Notes: a model not told the origin generated them from the letters alone. 64,000 nt of DNA from Bordetella parapertussis (GCA_945877235.1 CAMCRF010000005.1:83249-147248), one strand, 5' to 3'; shown: positions 23,849-32,513, counted from the first letter of the stretch. Translations and numbers: made by a program.

Positions 23849-25006
23849 ATGCGCTTATTGCTTGTTTTGGCTCTGGGGCTGGCTGTAAGCCTGGGGCTCA
23901 CGCCAAGGGCGGTCGCGGACAATCTGGAACCTGGCGTCTGGCTGGAGATGGCTGTTCTCGCCTGCCAGAGAGGCGAAACTGCGGAAATGGAACGGCTCTT
24001 GCGCAGCCTAGAGCAGCGGTTTTCCCCGCCACAAGCAATTACTCGCTTCATATCGAGCCTTCGCGAATCCGGCTGTCCTGCTGTAATTGGGGAGCAGCCC
24101 TCGACCACGACACAGGACCCTCACTCCCCCCCTCTCGGCAGATTCGCGCTCGGGCTCGGACTCACGACCAATGCCAATTCGGGCCCGAGCGTTGAGGTGC
24201 TGACCCTCTCTGGCCTGCAAGATGCCCAACTCGTGCTCGATGAATCTTTCCGACCACAGCGGGACGCTTGGTTCACCATGACCGCCGAACGCGAGATTGT
24301 TTTGGCCCCCCTCAACCGCTACGGCCTATCGTTAGGCCTTTCAGCCTCCGGCCGATGGCTTCGAGAGGAACAGGCATTTCAAGAGCTCCTCTGGGGTGGC
24401 TGGCTCCGGGGCCAATGGCCCCTGGGCAGTGGGGTCATGTTGGGCAGCGGCCTAAGCGTCGCAAACAGTCGATTGGGTCAGCAGTCTTATGCTCGGCATG
24501 CACAATGGTCTGGGCAGTTACAGTGGGGCGCGCTACAAGACCGGCGCGTAGACCTCTCTTTCCATCGGGTTCAATATGCGCAGCGGGATGCATTCGATGC
24601 AGCGGTCACACAGGTCGGGTTCGCGCACGACCTGCGGCTGCCGCTTGGAGTGCGAGGTCATGTGCGACTCGCCGCCCTCTCTGATAAGGGTCAGGCAGAC
24701 CGACCCGGCGGCGATCGTAAGGGCTGGGCGCTTCAGTGGTCGGCCGAGCGGCCAGCGCCAAGTGTGGGGGTTTGGTCTGTGCGCGCGCATCTGGAGCGCA
24801 GCCTTTCAGAGCGCGCCTACGCCCCTGGCCTTATTGAAGAGCGACGAGACCATAAGGTCTCTCGGGTTGAGATGTCGTGGTTGATTCCCCATGAGCCCCG
24901 TCAATTCTGGCGTGTGAGCATCCTGCATCGCCTTGAGCGAGACGCGATTTCGCTTCTGGGTTTAAGAGAGGTGAGTCTAGGCCTGGAGTTCAACAGGCTG
25001 TTCTAG
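23849..25006 (+). CDS. SLAM-like (DUF560-type) outer-membrane beta-barrel protein
   Basis: 385 residues from ATG 23849; the longer frame runs inside the FecR gene. A signal peptide (RLLLVLALGLAVSLGLTPRAVA) is followed by a short helical segment (LEMAVLACQRGETAEMERLLRSL) that looks like a reduced TPR region. From about residue 105 onward there are repeated amphipathic strands (RFALGLGLTTNANSGPSVEV, WFTMTAEREIVLAPLNRYGL, then many W/G/L-rich strands) ending in SLGLEFNRLF, with a terminal Phe as in outer-membrane barrels. Known SLAM proteins (about 480-600 residues) move TbpB-like proteins across the outer membrane; this one is shorter at the N-terminus. Its 3' end overlaps the convergent glycosyltransferase by 30 bases. 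Confidence 0.7.
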   Translation: MRLLLVLALGLAVSLGLTPRAVADNLEPGVWLEMAVLACQRGETAEMERLLRSLEQRFSPPQAITRFISSLRESGCPAVIGEQPSTTTQDPHSPPLGRFALGLGLTTNANSGPSVEVLTLSGLQDAQLVLDESFRPQRDAWFTMTAEREIVLAPLNRYGLSLGLSASGRWLREEQAFQELLWGGWLRGQWPLGSGVMLGSGLSVANSRLGQQSYARHAQWSGQLQWGALQDRRVDLSFHRVQYAQRDAFDAAVTQVGFAHDLRLPLGVRGHVRLAALSDKGQADRPGGDRKGWALQWSAERPAPSVGVWSVRAHLERSLSERAYAPGLIEERRDHKVSRVEMSWLIPHEPRQFWRVSILHRLERDAISLLGLREVSLGLEFNRLF

Positions 25007-26173
25007 CGCCCTACATGCCTGTGTCTCGGCGAGCTGTAAGAGCGTCTCGACCACACCAGACCACTGAAAAGCCTGCGCCCGCGTGCGTGCCCGCTGAGCC
25101 ATGATGTCTCTCTGATCAGGATTCTGCTGAATGACTAAAATCTGATCGGCCCAAGCCTGCGCATCTTCTGCTGGGACGAACCAAGCCGCCCCTTCGAGCA
25201 GTTCAGTCATGGCTGGTCGTGCGCTGCAGATGCTCGGCACACCCAGCATCGCTGCCTCAAACGGGGGCAGCCCAAACCCCTCGTAAAGAGACGGAAAGGC
25301 CAACAGCCAAGCACGGGAGAGCACGCATGTCAGCTGCTGGTCGGAAAGCCGACCCAGGAGGTGGACTCGCGACCGCACGGCTGCTGGAATGGGGTCAGCA
25401 GAGAGCGAATGGGCATCGCCAACCCAGACCAGATGCAATGCAGAGAGCCTTGGATCTTCAAGCGCATGCAAGACCACATCCAGATTTTTATGGTGATCAT
25501 GGGTGCCTACAAACACCAAGAATGGGCTCTGGGGCAGTCGCGCGATGAGTTCAGATGGACAGGAAGCCTTGGGCAGAGGCGTGATGCCGTTGTAGACCAC
25601 CTCAACGGCCCCAGTAGGCAAGTCCAGATGCGCTTCAATGTCGCTGGCACTGCTCTGACTGATGCTGACCAGACTTGCAGCCTGATGGGCGATGGGCTTG
25701 AGCCGAGTGCGCCATTCCTGAACGCTGGCCTCTGGAAAGTCGCTTGGAAGGACGAGCGGCGTCACATCATGAATCATGACCATGCTGTTTGGCGGCAATA
25801 CCGGTGGACACCACTGAATGGCAGCAAAAAAGTGAACCTTAGGCCGAGTGCGCTGCTGCGCAAAGTGAGACGGCTTTGCCTGAAGCCGCTCTTCGGCAAC
25901 CTGAGACAGGGTCGTAAATAGCGCCTGTGCCACTCGCCCAATGCCTCTGCGGTCCTGAAGGGGCCCGCCCGCAAACACCAGGTCAAAGGTCTCGAACGAG
26001 AGAACCCGGTCCGAGACCGGGTCGGAGGGCGTGTGAAGCACCCATTGCCGCAGGCGAACGAAGACCATCGGAAACCGCCGCAGTGTGCGCTTAACCGGAT
26101 TCGCGAACCATGGTTGGCGAAGGCACCACTGCCCAAGCAATTGGACTGTCTTGAGGAGTACGAGGCGGAGCAT
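24977..26173 (-). CDS. Glycosyltransferase family 4-like protein
   Basis: About 398 residues from ATG 26173; the frame extends to a GTG at 26242 through the Crp site, so the internal ATG is preferred. GT-B fold: DRRGIGRVAQALF near residue 70, MIHDVTPLVLP, SISQSSASDIEAHL, FVFVGTHDHHKNLDVVL-type donor domain (FLVFVGTHDHHKNLDVV) and the E-x7-E motif PSLYEGFGLPPFEAAMLGVP. It probably transfers a sugar from a nucleotide donor to a lipid-linked glycan in the cytoplasm. A hydrophobic N-terminus may associate with the membrane. The gene is divergent from the crp-like gene across a 72-base control region. Confidence 0.85.
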   Translation of the reverse strand: MLRLVLLKTVQLLGQWCLRQPWFANPVKRTLRRFPMVFVRLRQWVLHTPSDPVSDRVLSFETFDLVFAGGPLQDRRGIGRVAQALFTTLSQVAEERLQAKPSHFAQQRTRPKVHFFAAIQWCPPVLPPNSMVMIHDVTPLVLPSDFPEASVQEWRTRLKPIAHQAASLVSISQSSASDIEAHLDLPTGAVEVVYNGITPLPKASCPSELIARLPQSPFLVFVGTHDHHKNLDVVLHALEDPRLSALHLVWVGDAHSLSADPIPAAVRSRVHLLGRLSDQQLTCVLSRAWLLAFPSLYEGFGLPPFEAAMLGVPSICSARPAMTELLEGAAWFVPAEDAQAWADQILVIQQNPDQRDIMAQRARTRAQAFQWSGVVETLLQLAETQACRALEQPVELQA

Positions 26174-26227
26174 AGACTTGTGGGTAAACCCGCATTGTCT
26201 CCGAATTGCGGGTAGAGCGATCTGTAT

Positions 26228-26243
26228 TGTGATTAAAATCACA
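26228..26243. promoter_or_regulatory. Perfect Crp-type site in front of the crp-like gene
   Basis: TGTGATTAAAATCACA is a perfect TGTGA-N6-TCACA palindrome that ends two bases before the regulator's ATG. TAAAAT (26234-26239) inside it could be the -10 box of a leaderless transcript, in which case binding would repress the gene. It also lies 55 bases upstream of the divergent glycosyltransferase start. Confidence 0.75.
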
Positions 26244-26245
26244 AA

Positions 26246-27064
26246 ATGATTGCGCTAGACCTCCTAAAACAACAACGACTCTTGAACCAGCTCGACCCAG
26301 CGCTGCTGGAGAAGCTGCGGCACCACGTGGTGATGCGAGAGTTTCCCAAGCGCAGTTTTGTGCTTCGGGAGGGGCAACCGGGAGACTCACTCCTCATGCT
26401 GTTCGCAGGACGCCTTCAGGTGATCACCATCTCCGAAAAGGGCAAAGAGGTTGGCATCAATTTCATAGAACCCGGTGATCACTTCGGGGAGATTAGCCTC
26501 ATTGATGGACAAGCGCGTTCAGCCTCTGTGGTGAGCCTCACCACCTCTGTGGTGGGCTTTCTGCCCAAGGCGCAGGCGCTCTGGCTGTTCTATCACAACC
26601 CCACAGTGGCCGAACAAGTCCAGCGTCGCCTCTGCCAGACCATTCGAAAAGAAATTGAGTACCGCTCAACCCTCAGCGGCTCAAAGGCCTACAACCGAAT
26701 TTATGCGGTCATCTGCAACAGCCAGATCAGCGGGCACCAGAAGTCTGCGCCGACCGCGCCCACCCAGACTATTGAAGGCCTGCCAACGCAACAATCGATT
26801 GCCAGTATGGCCAATGTGAGCCGCGAGACCGTCTCAAGGGCGATTCAAGCCCTGGTGAAAGCCGGGGTCATACAAAAACAAACCAAGCGGCTTGTCGTGC
26901 GAGACCCACGCACCCTGCAGCTTCTGGCTAATGGTGATCTTTCGCTTCAAGACATTCAACGCATGGCTGGCCAGGTTCCATCGTCTCGACCCACTCCAGC
27001 CGCCCCCGAGGAGGCCACACTGCGGGTGGTGCGACATACCATTCCTGCGAGCCGCGAGGACTGA
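26246..27064 (+). CDS. Crp/Fnr-family transcriptional regulator
   Basis: 272 residues. The cyclic-nucleotide domain has FGEISLIDGQARSAS, keeping the Glu and Arg-Ser that bind cAMP in Crp. The DNA-binding helix is NVSRETVSRAIQALVKAGVI; its R-E-x-x-x-R pattern is that of E. coli Crp, which reads TGTGA half-sites. No Cys cluster as in Fnr. A 45-residue tail rich in Pro/Ala is added. A perfect TGTGA-N6-TCACA site overlaps its promoter and further sites lie upstream of neighbouring surface genes. No Shine-Dalgarno is visible, so translation may be leaderless. It is followed after three bases by a glycosyltransferase gene. Confidence 0.9.
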   Translation: MIALDLLKQQRLLNQLDPALLEKLRHHVVMREFPKRSFVLREGQPGDSLLMLFAGRLQVITISEKGKEVGINFIEPGDHFGEISLIDGQARSASVVSLTTSVVGFLPKAQALWLFYHNPTVAEQVQRRLCQTIRKEIEYRSTLSGSKAYNRIYAVICNSQISGHQKSAPTAPTQTIEGLPTQQSIASMANVSRETVSRAIQALVKAGVIQKQTKRLVVRDPRTLQLLANGDLSLQDIQRMAGQVPSSRPTPAAPEEATLRVVRHTIPASRED

Positions 27065-27067
27065 CTC

Positions 27068-28228
27068 ATGACCCTTCGGGTCGCGCTGGTCCATGACTGG
27101 CTCACAGCCAGCGGAGGAGCCGAGCGGGTGCTGGCCGAGTTGTTGGCCCTCTTTCCTCAGGCCGACGTCTTTACGCTTTTTGGCTCTACCGAGGCGCTGC
27201 CGCGCAGCGCGCCTGCTGTGACGCACCTCTCCAAATCTTGGCTTGCCTCCATTCCGGGTATGTCACGCCACTACCGCGCTTTTGCCCCACTGATGCCGAA
27301 CGCAATTGAATCCATGCGCCTGGAGGGATTCGACCTTGTCATTAGCAGCAGCTGGGCCTTCGCACATGGGATTCGAAAGCCCAGTGGAGCAAAGCATTTG
27401 GCCTACATTCATAGCCCCATGCGTTGGGCTTGGGATATGGAGGCGGAATACCTCCAGCAGTCTGGTCTGGAAGGCAAAACCCTTGTCGGAAAAACCGTTG
27501 AATTTCTTGTGCGTTGGCAGCTTGCAAAGCTGCGTCGCTGGGATCGGTCTGCTGGCCAGCGGCCAGACGCCCTCGTGGCCAACAGCGCCTTTGTTCAGCA
27601 ACGGATTCAAAATTGCTGGGGACGACAAAGTGAGGTGATTTACCCGCCCGTTACGTTGCCCGCAGACTGGAATACATGCGCCCCCAAAATTACACCGGCA
27701 AAGCAAACACAACGTCCCTACCTGTCACTGAGCCGACTAGTGCCCTACAAGCGGGTCGACGCCTGGATTGAAGCCTTTCGCGGCATGCCAGACCGGCAAC
27801 TTCTGATCGCAGGTGATGGACCCGAGCGGGCCCGCCTCGAGCAACTCGCTCCCCCAAATGTTACGTTTTTGGGCTGGGTGAGTGAGGCGGAGGCGCAGCG
27901 ACTGCTTCGTACATCGAGGGGCTACCTTCAGGCCTCGAAAGAAGACTTTGGGATCTCCGTGGTGGAGGCTCAGGCCAATGGCCTACCTGTCCTAGCCTAT
28001 GGGGTCGGGGGCGCCCAAGAAACAGTACGCGATGCGGGGAAGCACGGTATGGACCGGCCAACGGGACTCCTGATTGACAACCTGGAACCCCACGCGCTTG
28101 TGCGCGCCGTAGACGCCTTTGAGCGTATTGCATTTCGGCCCGAAGACTGCCGTGCCCATGCCGAGCGGTTCTCGGGTGAACGCTTTCGAGCCTCGGTTGA
28201 GGCCATGGTCGATCGCCTGATCACATGA
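27068..28228 (+). CDS. Glycosyltransferase family 4 (mannosyltransferase WbaZ-like)
   Basis: 386 residues, GT-B fold. VALVHDWLTASGGAERVLAEL at the N-terminus (first 20: VALVHDWLTASGGAERVLAE), then LAYIHSPMRWAWDMEAEYL and LVANSAFVQQRI are typical of WbaZ-like proteins of O-antigen and exopolysaccharide loci. The donor domain contains LSRLVPYKRVDAWIEAF, LIAGDGPERARLEQL and EDFGISVVEAQANGLPVLAYG (E-x7-E). It probably adds mannose or a related GDP-linked sugar. Co-transcribed with the crp-like gene (three-base gap), so its level probably follows that of the regulator. Its end overlaps the convergent RTX protein gene by eight bases. Confidence 0.88.
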   Translation: MTLRVALVHDWLTASGGAERVLAELLALFPQADVFTLFGSTEALPRSAPAVTHLSKSWLASIPGMSRHYRAFAPLMPNAIESMRLEGFDLVISSSWAFAHGIRKPSGAKHLAYIHSPMRWAWDMEAEYLQQSGLEGKTLVGKTVEFLVRWQLAKLRRWDRSAGQRPDALVANSAFVQQRIQNCWGRQSEVIYPPVTLPADWNTCAPKITPAKQTQRPYLSLSRLVPYKRVDAWIEAFRGMPDRQLLIAGDGPERARLEQLAPPNVTFLGWVSEAEAQRLLRTSRGYLQASKEDFGISVVEAQANGLPVLAYGVGGAQETVRDAGKHGMDRPTGLLIDNLEPHALVRAVDAFERIAFRPEDCRAHAERFSGERFRASVEAMVDRLIT

Positions 28229-30464
28229 ACAGAATGTTGTTACCAGGCGAGAGTGCGCGAGCATCCTCCATGTCCTGAATGATCGTCAACACGGAAATCT
28301 CGTCGACGCTAAGCGCGTTGTCTGCGCCATCGGACTCTATCCAGACCAGTCCGGTGTGATCGCCGTCGTCGATCGCAATAAGGAACCGCGCATCTGCACT
28401 GAAGAGGGCATCCGTGGCCGACCCCATCGCCGCGATGATGGCAAGTTCAAGCTCCTCCATGGTGGAGTTGCCTGCCAAAAAGCTCGCAAAGGTGTCGCCC
28501 GAAACATTGGTGGTGATCACGCCGTATGTAAAGCCCGACGAGACGGTGGCGAGCGCATCTAAGCTCACGGCTGCCCCGCCGGTAACCAAGACGCCGTCGC
28601 TCGCAGACCCGTGGTAGAACTCAAAGTCGGCGTCGTAGAGCACCAAGGTGTCGCTGTCGGGATCAAAATCGGTAACTCGTGCTGCCGCTACAGAACCTGC
28701 AACCTCTGTCAGGTCCAAGATCAGCGTGTCCTCCCCAGCCCCAGTGGCGATGACATCCGCTCCGCCGCCTCCTCGTACAGTGTCGTTGCCCGCAGCAGTG
28801 ATGATGCGGTCATTGCCTGCACCAGAGATGATGTTGAACGCTCCGTCCAACTCGAGGCGCCCATCAAAATCGAGCAGGCCTGTAGTGAGTGCATTTGCGC
28901 TAACCGTAAGAATGGCACCCGGCTCAACGAGTTTGTCGTGCGCCTTGATGGTGACATTGGTGGTGGTGTTAGCCAGAGAGATCTGCTCGAGGCCCCGAAT
29001 GTTGTCGAAATGCGCCGCGAGAACAATTCCGTTTCCCGTCAACTCCAGACTGTCTGTACCACTGCCGAAATCAATGAAATCTCCCGCATTGAGGCCTGTA
29101 TTTGAGACGGCGGTTACGCGATCATTGCCGCCACCTAACTGGAGCGTGGCAGTCGTTGCCGCACCGAGCGTGATCTGGTCATTCCCAGATCCCGTCTGCG
29201 TCGGAATACCCGACTCCACATAGGTGAGACTTCCTGTAAGCGCTGCACCGTTCAAATAGAGAGCGCCCGTGACCACCCCAAGCGTGAGCGCACCCGCGCC
29301 AGTGAGCGTAACGGTGCCCGCTCCCGTCGTAAGGGTTGTAAGGACGCTGTCTGCCTGAACATCGAGCGAGAACGATTTGGAGGTCACATTCAGAATGCTG
29401 GAGAGCGCTGCAGTACCCTTCAAAATCACACCATTTGGCGTGTCCGCTGTAAGCGGCGTGATGGTAAGCGTGCTTGCGTAGCCTTGGGTGAGGGCAAGGT
29501 AGTGCCCTGAGTACTGGGTGAACTGAGCCGTAAGGCCAGATAGGTTCATCTCGTCAGTACCAACCACGTTGAGCAGAGAGAGGGGACCGGTCATGCTGGT
29601 GTAGAGGTTTACCTGCTCTACGTTCGAAAGCACGAGCCCTGCAGCAAAGGTTGCTCCAGTTAAGTCGGCACTGAGAACATCTCTGTCTCGCGTAGGCTCT
29701 GGATCGAGAATTGTGGCTGAGTCCAGACCATTACGCGCCACTGCAATGAGGTCGCTTCCGGCAGAGAGGTACTTCCCTGCGGGTGTGAACTTTGAGCTGT
29801 ATGCGCTAGACAGCACACCGGCTCTCTCCGTCATGACGAAGGTCTGGGTCCCAATGCTGCTGGTCTGTGCTGTCATGCCAGCGATTGCTGCGGCGACATC
29901 TACATCTGCGGGTGGCGTCGTTGCGCGCACGCCCTCGATCAGTACTGTCCCGGCATGGTTACCTGGGGAGCCCTGCACCGCGTTGATATAAGCGATCTGC
30001 TCGGCTGCAGTATCGAGCTGCGTCGTGAAGGACTGGGCGACACTGACTCGGTTGTTGAGAGTCGTGAGATCGAGGAAACCAGGTGCATCCTGTGCACCGT
30101 CCATAATCCAGACGACCATCTTGGCGCGTACATCTTGCGGAGACTGGCCCTGAGTAACAAACTGATTGTATTGGGTGATCCAGTAGGTTAATCCGGTGTT
30201 ATCTGCGTTTCGACCAAAAAGATTGTTGAAAACGGCATTGATGAACGCTGTGGTTGATGTGCTCGCCCCGTAGATGGAGGTGAACTCCGGCTGAGATGCG
30301 TTCCCGAAGAATCCACCCATGCGCACTTCGTCTCCGGCAAGATTGCGCGTGAGATCTTCTGACCAATACAACAGACCCTCGACATCTGCTGGACGACCGA
30401 AATAGGCGAGGTAGAACTTCTGCAGACGAGTGATGGTGGACAAATCGGGCCCCTTGCCGAGCAC
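28221..30464 (-). CDS. DUF4214 protein with RTX-type calcium-binding repeats
   Basis: 747 residues, GTG start. After ten residues comes DUF4214 repeat one, LQKFYLAYFGRPADVEGLLY, and repeat two, FINAVFNNLFGRNADNTGLTYW, near residue 70; both closely match the giant surface protein at 13084-17064. The middle is beta-strand-rich. Nonapeptide-like GGxGxD repeats occur at GSGNDQITL, GGGNDRVTA, GAGNDRIITAAGNDTV and GGGGADVIATGAGEDTL, which bind calcium in type I-secreted proteins. The C-terminal 100 residues are acidic, fitting a type I secretion signal. No signal peptide. The transporter must be elsewhere. Divergent from the WcaJ-like gene across 58 bases. Confidence 0.87.
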   Translation of the reverse strand: MLGKGPDLSTITRLQKFYLAYFGRPADVEGLLYWSEDLTRNLAGDEVRMGGFFGNASQPEFTSIYGASTSTTAFINAVFNNLFGRNADNTGLTYWITQYNQFVTQGQSPQDVRAKMVVWIMDGAQDAPGFLDLTTLNNRVSVAQSFTTQLDTAAEQIAYINAVQGSPGNHAGTVLIEGVRATTPPADVDVAAAIAGMTAQTSSIGTQTFVMTERAGVLSSAYSSKFTPAGKYLSAGSDLIAVARNGLDSATILDPEPTRDRDVLSADLTGATFAAGLVLSNVEQVNLYTSMTGPLSLLNVVGTDEMNLSGLTAQFTQYSGHYLALTQGYASTLTITPLTADTPNGVILKGTAALSSILNVTSKSFSLDVQADSVLTTLTTGAGTVTLTGAGALTLGVVTGALYLNGAALTGSLTYVESGIPTQTGSGNDQITLGAATTATLQLGGGNDRVTAVSNTGLNAGDFIDFGSGTDSLELTGNGIVLAAHFDNIRGLEQISLANTTTNVTIKAHDKLVEPGAILTVSANALTTGLLDFDGRLELDGAFNIISGAGNDRIITAAGNDTVRGGGGADVIATGAGEDTLILDLTEVAGSVAAARVTDFDPDSDTLVLYDADFEFYHGSASDGVLVTGGAAVSLDALATVSSGFTYGVITTNVSGDTFASFLAGNSTMEELELAIIAAMGSATDALFSADARFLIAIDDGDHTGLVWIESDGADNALSVDEISVLTIIQDMEDARALSPGNNILFM

Positions 30465-30522
30465 GGCGGGTTTGTGTTGAAGAGAGATTCGACACCAAGA
30501 TAGAAGTCTTTAGACTGTCGAT

Positions 30523-31974
30523 ATGCGCAATCTGCACCACAAAGGTGAGGCCCAGTCTCTAGAAGGGATTGCGGCAACGCTTGGCCGAATACCCCCAAAT
30601 GCAGGCCGTTGGCTTGATGGATCAGTGCTTATGCTGAATGCCGGTGTCATGAGCATTTGGGTGCTTCCTATAACTGCGAGTGCCCGCGACTGGGCACTGT
30701 TGGTGCTGGTCAACCTGCTTATGAGCCTAGGCGTGCTGAGTCAGGCCGAGCTCAACAAGAGTTGGCGCGGTCGCCCTTACTCAGACCAGTTCGCACGCCT
30801 TTTACTGGGATGGGCGAGTTCAAGCCTGCTGACCATGCTGGTTTGGTTCGGCCTGCAGATGCATGCGATCGTATCGGCGGAGTTGCTTGGAATCTGGCTC
30901 TGTAATGGCCTGGTGGTGCTTGTGTTCGCTCGAGGGGCAGCCCATCTTATTCTTCGGGCACTGCGTCGATCCGGACTCAATGCAAAGCGAATCGTTCTGT
31001 ATGGTGCGGGCCCCGTGGGTTTAAGCATCCTGGCGCAGATCAAGGCGAGCCCTGAGAGTGGCTTTACTGTTGTTGCGATTTTGGATGACGACATTGCAAG
31101 AGCCGGCGAATGCATTCACGACGCCTCTGTGACGGGGGGCTTTAGTCGGCTGCCAGACTTTCTAAGCGACGGATCCATTGACGAAATTTGGTTGGCTCTG
31201 CCGCTCTCAGCGGCAGATCGGCTCGCACGGATTCGGTCACTCACTCAAGAACACAATAAGCCCCTTCGATACTTTCCGGACATTACTTCACTCGGCATTC
31301 TGGATAGGTCAGTCTCTGAATTGCTGGGCATGCCCAGCATAGACCTCTCAGACAACAGACTGCTCGGCCTGAATCGGGTACTGAAGTCCGCCGAGGACCG
31401 AGTCTTGAGCGTAGTCCTTCTGATTCCAGGCCTTCCGTTGATGGTGCTGGTGGCCCTGTTGGTTCGCTTATCGTCACAAGGCCCCGTACTGTTTCGTCAA
31501 CGCAGAAACGGATTCGACGGGCGTCCATTCACGATCTACAAATTCCGAACCATGTACATGCACCCAGGTACACAACAGCAGATAGGTGGCGGTCTCCAAC
31601 AGGCCACTCGCGAGGATCCGCGGGTAACACCCATTGGGCGTTGGCTCAGGCGGTTTTCTCTTGACGAACTGCCTCAACTCATCAACGTGCTTCAAGGGAA
31701 GATGAGCCTCGTAGGGCCACGTCCGCACGCTGTTGAGCACAATGCTTTCTACAGCCAACATATTGAGGGCTACATGCGCAGACACCATGTGAGGCCTGGC
31801 ATTACAGGGTGGGCGCAGGTGAATGACCTTAGGGGCGAAACCCAGACTATTGAGGAAATGAGCCGCCGGGTGAAGCACGACCTCTACTACATTGAGCACT
31901 GGTCACTCGGTTTTGACCTTCGCATCCTGCTGACAACGGTCTTAAAGGTACTCTTCAGCCGAAAGGCTTGGTGA
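30523..31974 (+). CDS. Undecaprenyl-phosphate hexose-1-phosphate transferase (WcaJ/EpsZ-type)
   Basis: 483 residues. About four N-terminal membrane segments (to about residue 145), a CoA-binding-like Rossmann domain (VLYGAGPVGLSIL), a fifth membrane segment (VVLLIPGLPLMVLVALLVRL), then the catalytic C-terminal domain: RQRRNGFDGRPFTIYKFRTM, RWLRRFSLDELPQLINVLQG and MSLVGPRPHAVEHN. It starts glycan assembly by moving sugar-1-phosphate from a UDP-sugar to undecaprenyl phosphate at the inner membrane. It is the only initiating transferase in the window, so it may start the Wzm/Wzt-exported glycan. No clear ribosome site precedes the ATG. Confidence 0.92.
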   Translation: MRNLHHKGEAQSLEGIAATLGRIPPNAGRWLDGSVLMLNAGVMSIWVLPITASARDWALLVLVNLLMSLGVLSQAELNKSWRGRPYSDQFARLLLGWASSSLLTMLVWFGLQMHAIVSAELLGIWLCNGLVVLVFARGAAHLILRALRRSGLNAKRIVLYGAGPVGLSILAQIKASPESGFTVVAILDDDIARAGECIHDASVTGGFSRLPDFLSDGSIDEIWLALPLSAADRLARIRSLTQEHNKPLRYFPDITSLGILDRSVSELLGMPSIDLSDNRLLGLNRVLKSAEDRVLSVVLLIPGLPLMVLVALLVRLSSQGPVLFRQRRNGFDGRPFTIYKFRTMYMHPGTQQQIGGGLQQATREDPRVTPIGRWLRRFSLDELPQLINVLQGKMSLVGPRPHAVEHNAFYSQHIEGYMRRHHVRPGITGWAQVNDLRGETQTIEEMSRRVKHDLYYIEHWSLGFDLRILLTTVLKVLFSRKAW

Positions 31975-32231
31975 TTTTTTGCTCCCAAGTCCAGGCATGC
32001 CCAATGATGGTGTGGAGAAAGAACTGCATCGTATTGGCGAAGCAGCGCGCCGTCACCTGATCGAAGCGGGCCGACACGACACTCGAGATGCGATAACCGA
32101 CTCACCGCAAATTGGTAGTTGGTCTTCTCAATTGCGAGACGATCAAAAATGTCGAGCACACCTCGCCTTGTCCTTTCACCACCCTCCACAAGATAGATGA
32201 CCGCACTGGCATCGAGAAAGAGGTGAAACAA
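31887..32231 (-). pseudogene. Decayed PIN-domain toxin (VapC-like)
   Basis: The frame starts with TTG directly after the antitoxin stop. The first 70 residues are VapC-like: LFLDASAVIYLVEG with the first catalytic Asp and VSRLSHLECRVGPLRSG with the catalytic Glu. After RQYDA the expected family sequence continues only in another frame (FFLHTIIGHAW), and the conserved third and fourth Asp are missing. The remaining listed residues are antisense to the end of the WcaJ-like gene. I read this as a frameshifted, 3'-truncated toxin that cannot be an active nuclease. Confidence 0.65.
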
Positions 32232-32504
32232 CTACCAGTCTCGCTCTTGCTTCAGTCGCCGATCGATCTGCGCCTTCGTGAGTCCCCCCTTGGGCTTCTG
32301 CGATGCAAGCCACTGAGCGACGCTTCGACCTGGAAGGATCGCATTCCTGGTCCTGGAACTGAGCTCTTGAAACTGTTCGGGCGAGAGCACCACGGCAGAG
32401 GACTTATTGTGTTTGAGGATGTGAACCGGTCCATACACGAGAGCATCCTCAATGGCGGCCATGCCGCGGCGCTTGAGTTCTGCGATGGTGAGTTGATTAT
32501 CCAT
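32232..32504 (-). CDS. Phd/YefM-type antitoxin
   Basis: 90 residues. The N-terminus fits the Phd/YefM DNA-binding fold: TIAELKRRGMAAIEDALVYG, then VHILKHNKSSAVVLSPEQFQEL, the typical strand pair. The C-terminal tail (LTKAQIDRRLKQERDW) would normally wrap the toxin. Its toxin gene, directly downstream, is decayed, so the antitoxin is probably left over as a self-repressing orphan or protects against related toxins. TTAGTACT repeats upstream look like its operator. Confidence 0.8.
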   Translation of the reverse strand: MDNQLTIAELKRRGMAAIEDALVYGPVHILKHNKSSAVVLSPEQFQELSSRTRNAILPGRSVAQWLASQKPKGGLTKAQIDRRLKQERDW

Positions 32505-32513
32505 AGCGCAAGG

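Noticed and set aside
30465..30522. Search for a Crp site between the RTX protein and WcaJ-like genes
   Set aside because: Only TGTGT and GACAC half-matches with wrong spacing were found, so this divergent pair was not added to the proposed regulon.
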